IMG/VR virus record: IMGVR_UViG_3300027969_000100
Location: 1 to 63,719 of that record
From: a virus
Direction: 5' to 3' (one strand)
DNA length: 63,719 bases
Part shown: one piece after another, positions 17,942-28,400 of the stretch
Numbering within the stretch: position 1 is the first letter of the stretch
Layout: every line of letters starts with the position of its first letter
Notes under the pieces: generated by a model
What the model was told of the DNA's origin: nothing
The model's database searches: none
The model's input: the letters and a program-made list of their open reading frames with translations, nothing else
Made by a program: the position numbers and the translations under genes

Positions 17942-18856
17942 ATGGCAACATCAGGAACATTTTATTTAGACGCCCCATCACTTAGTACCGCTACGGTGGT
18001 ATACTCAAATGCTGCGTTGACTACAGTGGCTGCCAATGGTTTCTATGCTGATGGATCTATTGTTAGACAGCAGGTTTCTGGAGTACTATTACCTCAGCAA
18101 ACTTGTCCTGCGTGTGCAGTACCTTGTGGAGGTACAATAAGTGCTAGTGGAAATCAAGGAATATATTATCTTGATACAGATTTGGGGACAAATCTTGGTG
18201 CTGTTATTATTAGGTTTGATCCATTTAGTATACCTGATGGTATATTAGCTGTATACAATAGCATAACTTACAATGGTTTATCATCACCATTATATGGTTG
18301 GAGACAAGGTACTGCTGGTCTTGCTACGTACATTGGAGCTACTGGACAAGATTGTGGTATAGTTGCAGGATCACCCTATACTTTAGATGAATATGAGTAC
18401 AATGGAAGCATTTTTGCTCCTTTAGGTACAACTACTATCGTTTCAGTAGCAGCAGGTCAACTACAGTTTACAGTAGGAGGACCTGGTAATAGTGTAATGG
18501 TGATACCAAAGACAGCAGCAAGTCCTTCTGTATTGAATATTAGTTTCATTGGACCATGTTCAGGAACTGCTTTTAATATTTCAGTTGCATGTCCAGCTGC
18601 GCTACCATCGTTTGCATCTAGTACTGTTAATGCAAGTAGTGTATTGGCTTGTGCTGATGCTATTGATCAGACATACTATGTTGCGTATGTAACTGGAGCT
18701 TCAGGAGTCCTGGGATTATATGACTTGGTATTCAGTGATGCTAATGGCCAGTCTAAACTAGGAGCAGGTTACTACAAGACTACAGCAGCTGGGGCAAACA
18801 ATTGGTATCAAGTGGATGCCAATGGCGTAATTATTGCATTTGGAACTTGTCCTTAA
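17942..18856 (+). CDS. Cysteine-containing tail appendage protein
   Basis: A 304-residue beta-rich protein with a C-x2-C-x3-C cluster (CPACAVPC, about residues 56-63) and a terminal GTCP. It begins with a repeat-like strand pattern (FYLDAPSLSTATVVYSNAAL) that I recognise from appendages of Bacteroidota phages. It follows the stabilisation protein, which also ends in a Cys cluster, so the two may share disulfide- or metal-linked contacts. Function inferred. Confidence 0.55.
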   Translation: MATSGTFYLDAPSLSTATVVYSNAALTTVAANGFYADGSIVRQQVSGVLLPQQTCPACAVPCGGTISASGNQGIYYLDTDLGTNLGAVIIRFDPFSIPDGILAVYNSITYNGLSSPLYGWRQGTAGLATYIGATGQDCGIVAGSPYTLDEYEYNGSIFAPLGTTTIVSVAAGQLQFTVGGPGNSVMVIPKTAASPSVLNISFIGPCSGTAFNISVACPAALPSFASSTVNASSVLACADAIDQTYYVAYVTGASGVLGLYDLVFSDANGQSKLGAGYYKTTAAGANNWYQVDANGVIIAFGTCP

Positions 18857-18861
18857 TAACT

Positions 18862-19668
18862 ATGGCAAACTATACACTATCATATAGTGAATCTGCACAG
18901 GGGTGGCCTTCGTTCTACTCCTTCATTCCTGACTACATGCTTGGGATGAACAACTACTTCTACACATTCAAGGGAGGGAACTTGTATCGTCACAATGTTA
19001 ATGAGACCAGGAACAACTTCTATGGTACTCAGTACACATCTAGACTTCAAAGCGTATTCAATGTATCTCCTCTTGAAAATAAGATATTCAAGACTCTTAA
19101 TTTAGAGGGGAATCAAAGCTGGGCCACACTAATGGAGACAGACATTCAGACCTCTGGTTTCATTGAGGCTGCTTGGTATGAGAAGAAGGAGGCATCATGG
19201 TTTGCATTTGTACGGAACGCAGGTACGGTGCCAGCACAGCCATCTGAGTATGCACTTAGATCAGTGAATGGCATTGGATTAAGTCAGAACGTAACTGGTG
19301 CTGCGGCAGCATTGAATGTATCGTTCCCTATTAGTCCAGATCTAACAGAGATTGGAAGCATAGTAAGTGTAGGGGACTACTTATACTACAGCTTGCCAGC
19401 ATCATATTCAACACCAATATTGTGTGGCCAGATTACTAGCATTGTGGTGGACTATCCCACTGGTGCCAATAGAATAGTTGTGAATGCATCAATAGCTGGG
19501 GGTGGCATCCCTCCAATAACTACCCCTTTCTTTATGTATATTAAGGGGTCGGTAGCGGAGTCTCACGGAGTACTAGGACATTATTGTATATTTACACTAG
19601 AGAATAACAGCACTACTAAGGTTGAGCTATTTGCAGTTGAGTCTGAAGTAATGAAAAGTTATCCTTAA
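18862..19668 (+). CDS. Tail protein, conserved in crAss-like phages
   Basis: I place the start at ATG 18862 (MANYTLSYSESAQGW). The frame is open further upstream, but those 20 residues overlap the preceding gene and look non-coding. The 268-residue product contains an aromatic-rich N-terminal region (GWPSFYSFIPDYMLGMNNYF) and beta strands. Its position next to the appendage protein suggests a tail fibre or tail hub part. I do not know its exact role. Confidence 0.6.
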   Translation: MANYTLSYSESAQGWPSFYSFIPDYMLGMNNYFYTFKGGNLYRHNVNETRNNFYGTQYTSRLQSVFNVSPLENKIFKTLNLEGNQSWATLMETDIQTSGFIEAAWYEKKEASWFAFVRNAGTVPAQPSEYALRSVNGIGLSQNVTGAAAALNVSFPISPDLTEIGSIVSVGDYLYYSLPASYSTPILCGQITSIVVDYPTGANRIVVNASIAGGGIPPITTPFFMYIKGSVAESHGVLGHYCIFTLENNSTTKVELFAVESEVMKSYP

Positions 19669-19672
19669 ATTT

Positions 19673-20083
19673 ATGGGAATCTTAGTAAGACAACTAAATA
19701 CAAGCGACTACGATGACATCCTTGTCAAGTGGTGGAATGACTGGGGACTGGATGCACCGGCTAGAGATTTCTTACCTGATGATGCTACTAGCGGACTGAT
19801 TGTATTTGATGGGGATGAGCCAGTATGTGCTGGATTCATTTATACCATGAACGCAAAGGTTACCTGGGTTGAGTGGATAATATCTAGCAGGACCTATAGA
19901 AAGAAGCCAGCAAGGAAAGAGTGTTTGGATTTATTGATTTATACTCTTACTCAGGTTTGTAAAATTAAAGGGGCGAAGTATGTGTTCTCAAATAATAACA
20001 ACAAGCATTTAATTGAGGTCTTTACTAATAGTGGGTACATCAAGGGATGTACAAATTCAACAGAGTTAATAAAAATATTGTGA
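19673..20083 (+). CDS. GNAT-like acetyltransferase in the virion module
   Basis: The 136-residue protein shows a GNAT-type layout: an N-terminal strand-helix (ILVRQLNTSDYDDILVKWW), a central beta region (EPVCAGFIYT...VTWVEWIIS) and a C-terminal helix and strand. A clear acetyl-CoA Q/RxxGxG/A loop is not seen, so activity is uncertain. Similar small proteins lie at this position in crAss-like phages as I remember them. It could modify a virion or host protein. Confidence 0.55.
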   Translation: MGILVRQLNTSDYDDILVKWWNDWGLDAPARDFLPDDATSGLIVFDGDEPVCAGFIYTMNAKVTWVEWIISSRTYRKKPARKECLDLLIYTLTQVCKIKGAKYVFSNNNNKHLIEVFTNSGYIKGCTNSTELIKIL

Positions 20084-20084
20084 T

Positions 20085-20993
20085 ATGGGACTAGAAACAG
20101 CAGCCATAATTGGTATATCAACAGCAATAGCAAGTGCAGGAGCATCTGCTGGACAGGCTGTTAGCGCAGGACAAGCAGCTAGAAATGCAAGAAATAATTC
20201 AGAGATTGCTTTTGATAAAGCTATGAAAGAATTGAGCGCAAATCAAATGGCTAAAATTGGACTTCCAATGGATGTCATTGATCGTCAGCGTGATGCGATT
20301 ACATCATCAGCGGCACAAATTACTCGGCAAGCTGCTGAAGGTGAAGGCCGTGGTGTAGCTGCAACAGCAGGTCGTGTTCAGATGGCTGCACAAGAAGGGC
20401 AAAGAGATATAGCATCAGACATAGGTCAGCAATTAATGGGTCTTGAAACAGCAACCGCTCAAGAGGAGGCAAGATTAAGTGCGGCTAGAGCAAACCTAAA
20501 TTTGGCTGAGGCAGAAGGTGCTCAGGCAGCAGCTGCTCAGGCTGGAGCTCAACAAGATGCAGCTATTAAAGGAGTATTTACAGGACTACAATCAGCAGGC
20601 CAGCAATATCTAGAGGGTAGTGAGCTATATAAAAAGAATGAGGGAACTAAGGAGCTTGGAAATTTGAAGAAAGAATATGAAGCTGCTGTCAAGGACAACA
20701 AGGTTGGTAAAAGATTTCGAGATGCTCAGGGAAATATACTTCCATTTGAAGATATACTACCAAGAATACAGGCTCCTAATGTTGATTTATCTGGAGTGCA
20801 AAGTTTGAAAGGTACACAGATTACTGATTACTTTGTAAGTAAGCCATCAGTTACAAAATCTTTATTAGGAATGTCTTTCGAAGATGACAATTTGTTTCAA
20901 CCATCTGTAACTACAAGTGCTAATAAATTTATGCCTTCTGTTTCTGGAGTTAACCCTTCATTAAAGTTTAATACAAAAACTCTTGGATTTTAA
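20085..20993 (+). CDS. Internal virion (ejection) protein
   Basis: A 302-residue Ala/Gln-rich helical protein with a glycine/alanine-rich hydrophobic N-terminus (IIGISTAIASAGASAGQAV, residues 8-26) and a long heptad-like middle. This resembles T7 gp14-type ejected proteins, which insert into the host envelope to make a DNA channel. It is the first of three consecutive genes of probable internal proteins. Confidence 0.6.
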   Translation: MGLETAAIIGISTAIASAGASAGQAVSAGQAARNARNNSEIAFDKAMKELSANQMAKIGLPMDVIDRQRDAITSSAAQITRQAAEGEGRGVAATAGRVQMAAQEGQRDIASDIGQQLMGLETATAQEEARLSAARANLNLAEAEGAQAAAAQAGAQQDAAIKGVFTGLQSAGQQYLEGSELYKKNEGTKELGNLKKEYEAAVKDNKVGKRFRDAQGNILPFEDILPRIQAPNVDLSGVQSLKGTQITDYFVSKPSVTKSLLGMSFEDDNLFQPSVTTSANKFMPSVSGVNPSLKFNTKTLGF

Positions 20994-20996
20994 TAT

Positions 20997-22442
20997 ATGG
21001 CAAGCTACTACAAATTTGCTGAGAGAGATGCTGACAGTTTTGTAAACTGGGCAGAGATTGGTAAGGGACTTACCGACATGCTTCAGGAACAGGTTAAAAT
21101 CCGTGAGGATAAGAGAACTGCTATAGACCAGGCTACTAGAGAGAATCTAAAGAAGGTGGCAGAGTCACCTACTGGAGACCACACTAGTCTTAATACTTGG
21201 ACCCTTGAGTATGCAGACAATGCAAGACAGGCTATCTTATTGCAGGATAGATTACTTAAGTCAGGTGCACTGAAGTTGAAGGACTATACTGTCATGAGAC
21301 AGAACCTTAACGATGGTACTGATGAGTTGTTTAGCGTTATTAAGAACTACCAAAATGCGTTCAAAGAGAAGAGAGATAGGATGATAAGCAATGATCCTGC
21401 TAATAAGTCTCAAGCTTTTGAGATGGACTTGATGGCATACTCTGAAATGTTTGGGGACTTCTCTAAGTCAAAGGCTATCATTGACCCTAATAACTTTATG
21501 GTTAATGTTGGTATCATGGAGCCAGACCCTGCGAATCAGGGGGTGATGAAAGTTGGGAAGCAGATTGCTCCTTCTGGATTCCTAAAGAAGATTCAGAATA
21601 CCAAGGTAGATTATTTCGATTCTTCTGCTGCTGCTGAGGCTGCAAGTAAAAGCTTTGGTGGATTTACTGAATCTACTATTCAAGATTTGAACAGGCTACA
21701 AGGTAAGGTGGTAACAATTGAGGATGTAAGGAGAAGACCTGGATATGAGGAGGCTATTAATGAAGAGCTTAATTCATTCTTCTCTAATCCATTTAACATG
21801 ACATCAATTCTTACTAATGATTTAGTTAAGGATAAGAATGGAAATGCATACGTGTCAAATATATCTGGTAAGAAGGGGAACGTAATTGAGTACGTGTATG
21901 ATCCTCAGTCAAACTACTATAAGCCAAAACTAACAGCAGAGCAAGAGCAAGCTGCTAGAGATTACATGAGACGTAAGATTGAGCAGAGACTTGATATAAA
22001 ACTTAAGGAAGATCCGTTCAATAAGCCACAACCACAAGTAGTAAAGGGTGAAGAACCAACTAGTGGGCCTCCTATTAATGTTCAGGATACATATTTATCA
22101 AGGGTTAAACAACAAACAGGATTGAGTGAAGATACTTTTTCAACTCAAAGATTAGATACTAAAAATAAACTTCAATCAATTCTTGCTAAAATTCCTAATG
22201 GTACTCAACTATCTATTGAACTAGATCCAAATTCAAGTGGGGGAATTAATCTTAAGGATGGAGAGAATGTAATTAAATCATTTAATCTCTATGAAACTAA
22301 TCCAGAAATTAGGAAAGGATATTTGAATGAATTTACAGAAATCATTTCTAACTTAGCTGGAACAGATGGTATGATTGATTACCTTTCAAGGACAGGAGGA
22401 ACACAACAATCAGGTGGATCAACTGGAGGAAGTTCTAGATAA
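20997..22442 (+). CDS. Putative internal virion protein, 481 aa
   Basis: A largely helical, charged protein with a low-complexity Ser/Gly/Gln tail (TGGTQQSGGSTGGSSR, last 16 residues). It lies between the gp14-like protein and the giant protein, with gaps of 3 and 9 bases, and is probably packaged and ejected with them. No catalytic motif is visible. Confidence 0.55.
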   Translation: MASYYKFAERDADSFVNWAEIGKGLTDMLQEQVKIREDKRTAIDQATRENLKKVAESPTGDHTSLNTWTLEYADNARQAILLQDRLLKSGALKLKDYTVMRQNLNDGTDELFSVIKNYQNAFKEKRDRMISNDPANKSQAFEMDLMAYSEMFGDFSKSKAIIDPNNFMVNVGIMEPDPANQGVMKVGKQIAPSGFLKKIQNTKVDYFDSSAAAEAASKSFGGFTESTIQDLNRLQGKVVTIEDVRRRPGYEEAINEELNSFFSNPFNMTSILTNDLVKDKNGNAYVSNISGKKGNVIEYVYDPQSNYYKPKLTAEQEQAARDYMRRKIEQRLDIKLKEDPFNKPQPQVVKGEEPTSGPPINVQDTYLSRVKQQTGLSEDTFSTQRLDTKNKLQSILAKIPNGTQLSIELDPNSSGGINLKDGENVIKSFNLYETNPEIRKGYLNEFTEIISNLAGTDGMIDYLSRTGGTQQSGGSTGGSSR

Positions 22443-22451
22443 TAAAAAAAA

Positions 22452-25400
22452 ATGGAAGAACAACTATTAAAAGATTACGTAGCAACATACTTAAATCCTA
22501 AGTATAATGGTGATTGGGATTTAGTTAATTCAAAGTTCCCTGAGTTATCTGGACTTGACAAGCAATTGTTAAAAGACTATGTAGCAACGTATACAAATCC
22601 AAAGTATAATGGAGATTGGGATGTGGTAAACTCAAAATTCCCAGAGTTATTTCCAGCAGGTAAGTCTGGTGCAGAAAGTCCTATGGCTATTCAGACTGCA
22701 CAAGAACAGCCAGTAAAAAAAAAAGATACGGCATCACCATTTGTGGATGGTGGTTCGGAGCTTACAAGATTTGATCCTGCAAGTGGGCAGGTTGTACAGG
22801 AGACTCCTGCGTTCACTCAGCCTAAGCCTGAAGTAAAGATACCTGAGCAGAAGCTACCTGCACGTACTGAGTTTCAGTTCCAGCCAGGAAAGCCTTTGCC
22901 TGAGCAGAAGACAGCACCACTTCCAAAGTTTGTTGAGGAGCAGTTATCTGCTGTTAAACCAGAGCTTATAGGAAAGACTGAAGAGAATGTTGTTCCACAA
23001 CTTAAGTATCAGTTTGGTCCACTAGGATTTAAGTTCGAGCAGACTAGAGCTGGAGATTACATGATGGCTACATCTCCATCGGGAGAGTCTATTTATATTT
23101 CTTTAGACGTTGTAGATAACAAGGATAGGGAGACAGAAGCCAATAAGCTAAACGCATTTTTAAGAAAGGGTGCCACCACTGTAAAGAACTTATCTACTTT
23201 ACAGAAGCAGTACACAGATGCCAACAAGAAGATTGTGTCTCAGAAGGAACTTGATGAGTCTCTGGCAAGCATCAATGCAGAGGAAACCAAAATCATGGCA
23301 AGGAATGCTGAGTTTGTTAAGGCACAGAATAAACTAGAGGCAGAGAAAGCACAACTAGAAAGTGTTCCTGTACAGCAAAGAAACAATCCAGCTTACATTG
23401 CTAGAGTAAATGACTTTATTGAAAGAGCTGACCAGTTCAGTGGTGAGTTCCAGACATTCGCAAAAGATGCTGAAGACTTATCAAAGAGAGGACAGCAATT
23501 AAATAAGTCTATAGGTAAGTATACTGAGATGAAGGCTGAGCAAGGCACATGGTATGGTGCTGCTTTAAATGCCTTTGCCAATAAGTCTTATTATGAAATG
23601 GCTAAAGGTTTATCCGGTGTAGCTGTTGACTTTATAGGTGAGGTGATTTCAGCTACTGGATTACCAATAATGAGTCCAGAAAACTATGAGAAAACATTCA
23701 TCGAGCAAGCCAAGAAAGAAGGAATAAATGTTACTGAAGGTGAGGACTTTATATCATTGGCTAATAAGCTTGACCCTGAAACTCTTGCTAAGATAGAGAA
23801 TAGAGTTATAGATGCAGGGAAGAAAAGTGTAAAGGGAGAAGTTGTAGGTGGTTTAGATAAGGCTTCTAAGATGATTATGGAATCGTCAGGGGTTTCTCCT
23901 GAGTACTATAGATCAATTGAAGAAACATTTGTTGGAGGTGCCTTACTCGGTGCGTTGACATCTATACCAGCTATGGCAGGTGGCCCAGTAACACGAACAA
24001 TATTAATGGGATCTCAAGTACTCTCAGGACTAGATACTGAGATGGCTAACAATCCTGAGTTCGCAGATATATCAGAAAATGAAAAGCTATTAGTTAAGGC
24101 TCCAATTGCAGTAGCTGTTGGTGTACTAGAAAGCCTTGGTCTAAGTAACTTATTAAAGCAGAAGGGCTTCTTAAATGGCATAGTGCTTAAGGCACTTGGT
24201 AAGGTAGGGACAGGTGCAAGCTATAAGACATTTGGTGAGGTAATTAAGAATGAGGTAGAGAGTGCTGTAGACAGAGGAGCATTGACTCTAGGTGCTGGCT
24301 TCCTAGCTGAAGCTGAAACAGGAGCACTACAGGAAGTAGCTGACATAGGTATTAAAGAAATCTATAACATGGCTAAGGAGAAGGAGATGTTTGATACTCC
24401 TGATTCTGTAGTTAAGTTTATAGAACAGGTAGGCAAGGCTGGTTTACAGGAAGGTATTGGTGCAGGTGTACTTAGTGTACCCGGATCTGTATCTGCTGCC
24501 TATACTGGCAAGGGATTCTTAGGCATGGATGATGCTCAGTTTGCTATGTTTGAAAAGATGGCAAATGACTCGAACATTCAGAAGGGATTTGTTGCTAGGC
24601 TCAAGTCCAGAATTAATAACGGTGAGATTACTGCTGCTGAAGGCAAGGACATACTTAATAATTACAGAAATTCTGTAGGCTTATTCAACTCATTGCCTGA
24701 GAACCTTGACATGCAAGGGAAGAAGGAGGCAATGAACTTGCTTAAGGAGAAGCGTGACTTGGAACGTCAGATTGATGGCAAGGATCAGGCATTAACTACT
24801 CCTCAGCGTAATAGAGTAAACGAAATAAATCAACAACTTACTAAACTATCAGAAGATGCCATTCAAGAGCAAGCAGCAGGTCAAGTACCTGTACAGCCAG
24901 GAGCCACAGTTAGCCAAGAAGTGGCGCAAGGAGAACCCCAAGCAGAACCTCAAGGCGTTGCCGAAGAAGGTCAAGTCCAAGAAGTAGCACCTGTATCTCC
25001 AGCTGTATCTCCAGCTATATCTCCTATTCAAGAAGCAACTCCACAAGTAGACTTTACTGAAGCTGAAGTAAATGCGCTTTCAGATTTATTAGATAAGAGC
25101 GAGTCTGAAGGTAAGAATCTTCCTGAGGTATTCCAGCTAGAGACTACCACAGATAATGAAGGAAAGAAGCAGGTACTTGTAGAGTCAGCTACTAAGCTAA
25201 TGGAGACTGTTAGTGATGACTTATCATCTACTTCAAAGCCTACTAATGCTCCAACTATGGAGACAACCCCAATAGTTATAACTGAGAATACAGAACTTAC
25301 CAATAAGGTATCAAGATTCCCACTTGTTGATCTCATAAAGAAGAAGATAAATCTTGTTATGGCTGATCAATTAAAGGTAGGGGATGGGTTTATGGGGGGT

Positions 25401-28400
25401 CCATTGTTCCCACTTATTGATGGGATTTTTGGTAAGGCAGCATGGGCATCTATAAATCTAGATGCTGCTAGAAAAATTGTAAGGGGTGCTATAAATGGTG
25501 ACTATAGTGTGGTGTTTAATATGAATCCAACTGCTGTTGATTCAAACACTGCATTTATGGATACCTTTATTAAGAAATTAAATGAGGCTGGCATAAAAGA
25601 AAATGTGCTTGTTGAATTAAAATCTTATGTGAAGGACAAGAAGTTCGGAAAGAAGACAGATCAGATAAGAAAGATTGCTGAGACATCAAATACAATTGAT
25701 GAGTTCTCTGAAAAATTATCTGAACTAGATGTCGATACCATATCTGATTTCGTAAAGAAAATTATTCCTTCAAAGAGTGTGGTTGCAGAGACCGCAATCG
25801 GAAAGATTCTACAGGCTCAGAACATTACTCAAGAAGATATTAGAGGTGAGATATCAGAGCAGCTTGCTAAGGACTTGCCTATGGGGGCAATGACTATGGT
25901 CCTTAAGATCACAGATGCAAATGGTAATCCTGTTACTGAAAAGAATATTGACGATGCGATTATAACTCCTGAGCAGCAGAAGGCTGAAGGAATCCCATCA
26001 CATAGGAATTATCCTTTCTATGTTAGAGGTACAGCCCTTGGTATACTAGATAGCACAGTTCCTTTTTGGAATATGTCAAAGGCTGCAATGAGTACTATCA
26101 ATGCAAAGGTAGCCAAGGTAATAAGAAACAATGAGGGTAAGGCATACAGTGCTTCACAGGCTCGTGCTGCTGCTATGAGGTCCGCTTCAATGAAGGCTTC
26201 TAAAGCATTCACTACTCAGGCTCCTACTAAATCTACTTATCAACAATTTATAGAGAGGTTGTCAAAGGCAATACCTTCTGTTGAGGTAGTGACATCTCAA
26301 AAACAATTCGATGATCTTCTTACAAACTTGAATGCTAAGTCCTTGGCTACAAAGAACCAGAAGATTTATGGAGCAGTTCTAGATGGTAAGCTATATCTTA
26401 ATCCATCTCTTGAGAATTTTAACACACCTATCCACGAGTTCGCTCACGTTTGGACCAATACTATTAAGGAACTATCCCCTGAGATTTATCAAAAGGGTAT
26501 AGAACTTATTAAAGGATCTGACTATGTTTCTCAGATAGAAGCAAGTAAAGACTACAAGCGTATTACTGATAAGATGAAAAAGGATGGTGCAACTGATCAA
26601 GAGATAAGCGATTATATTCTTGAGGAGGCACTGGCTACAGCTATTGGAGATAAGGGTGAGTCATTTGCTACAGCTGCTCAGCAGAGAAACTTTAAGAACT
26701 GGCTTAATGATTTATTTGCATTCATTAAAAAGCTTACCGGTATATCAAAGTTAACTCCAGAGCAGATACAGAATATAAGCTTGGATGATTTCTTGAATAG
26801 TGTTGTAGTTGACCTATTGTCTGAGAACAAGTTATTTAAAAATGCAGAGGTAAATAATCTGAGCAATCAGCTACAGCTCATGGCGAAGCCTGACTTGAAG
26901 GCAGATGATATTGTAAAGATTGGACTTGCTAATGGGTTTTCTGTTCCAGCTATAAAGGAGCTGCTAAGCAGAAGAGGATTCACTGAGCAGGCTATCAATG
27001 AAGCATTGGGCAAGCAGACACCTGCCGCTAAGAAGGTTGAGGTAACTGAGGAGTTTGCTCCAGGGTATGACCGAATGATTGGTCAGCTTGAGGGTGTGGT
27101 TGAGAAGTCACTGAAGCGTGGTACCACTCAGGCTAAAGCAATGGAGAATGCCATCAACTATCTCCAGGGTACTAAGGTATACGAGAACGCTACTGATGTA
27201 CAGCGTGAGACTATGGTCCGTGATGTGAACAAGCGATTCAAGAAGCGTGAGAAGCGTGCTCCTAGTGCTAAGAAAGTATTGGGACAGAAGAAAGATGTTG
27301 TAACAATCACCGTTGATTTAGCTAAGGAGAGAGATAGAATAATTAAGGAACAGATAAAGCAAGCTAAGGAAGTTACTGGTGACCTTAACGAGAAGAGAGC
27401 AGCATTGGCTAATTCAATACGTTTGTTTGAAGATGGAGGAGTTATAACGACTGCTCAAACTAAGACCATAGTAAATAGAATTAGTAAGGTCAATCTAAAT
27501 AATCCTATCATGGTTGATAGGTTGCTTGCATACATTGAGAAGGTATTCGACAATGCCAACTATGCAGCTGACATGACTGAGCTAAGAAAGCTACAACGTC
27601 AGGCAAGAACCAAGAAGCATACATCAATGAAGGACTTTGTTGATAGGTTTACTTTTATTAATCCAGAGCTTATCCCACTTGATAGACTACAAGACTACAA
27701 GGAAGCACTTGACTTCTTGAATAATAGAACTCCTTCTTATGCTAGGATGAATGAAATGCTTCCTGAGATTGAATCTTACGAATTATCTGAAAAGTTTGAT
27801 TCTGTTAAGACTATAGATGACATTAAAGAAAAATACAAAGGAATAAGATTAAACAAAGTAGAAAGTGTTGAAGAATACGTTGCACTTATAAAGGATATAA
27901 ACTCAATAAAGAGAAAGTTATATCAGTTACTTGAGAATGAAGTAATCAGTCAACAGGAATATGATATTCAGGTTACTATTATTGGTGAAGACCAATTAAA
28001 AGTAGAAAATAATTATGCAGTACAAATTACTAAAATAAAGAAGGACTTAATCGCTGAGATAAATAAGCAGCGACCAAAGACTAACCCTGAATTTACTAAG
28101 GAAGAAAATGATTTAATCAAAGAATACCTAGAGCTTAACGATGCTGACCTTGAGAGTCTATCTCCTGAGGACCTGTTTGTACTAAATGATTTGCTTGAGA
28201 ACGTAAGCAATGGAGAGATTGACTACTATAGATTTAAGAACGTAGTGTCAAAGGCAGCCAATAACAAGGCTGGTGTTGAGGTTGGTAAGCAGTTAAAAAC
28301 GTCTAAGTTAAGTCTTGGGTCAGCAGAATTGAGAAAGAAAATGGCTCAGTTTGAAAGCTCATTCTGGGAGGGGCTTCTTGGTTTAGGTAGAGCTACATCA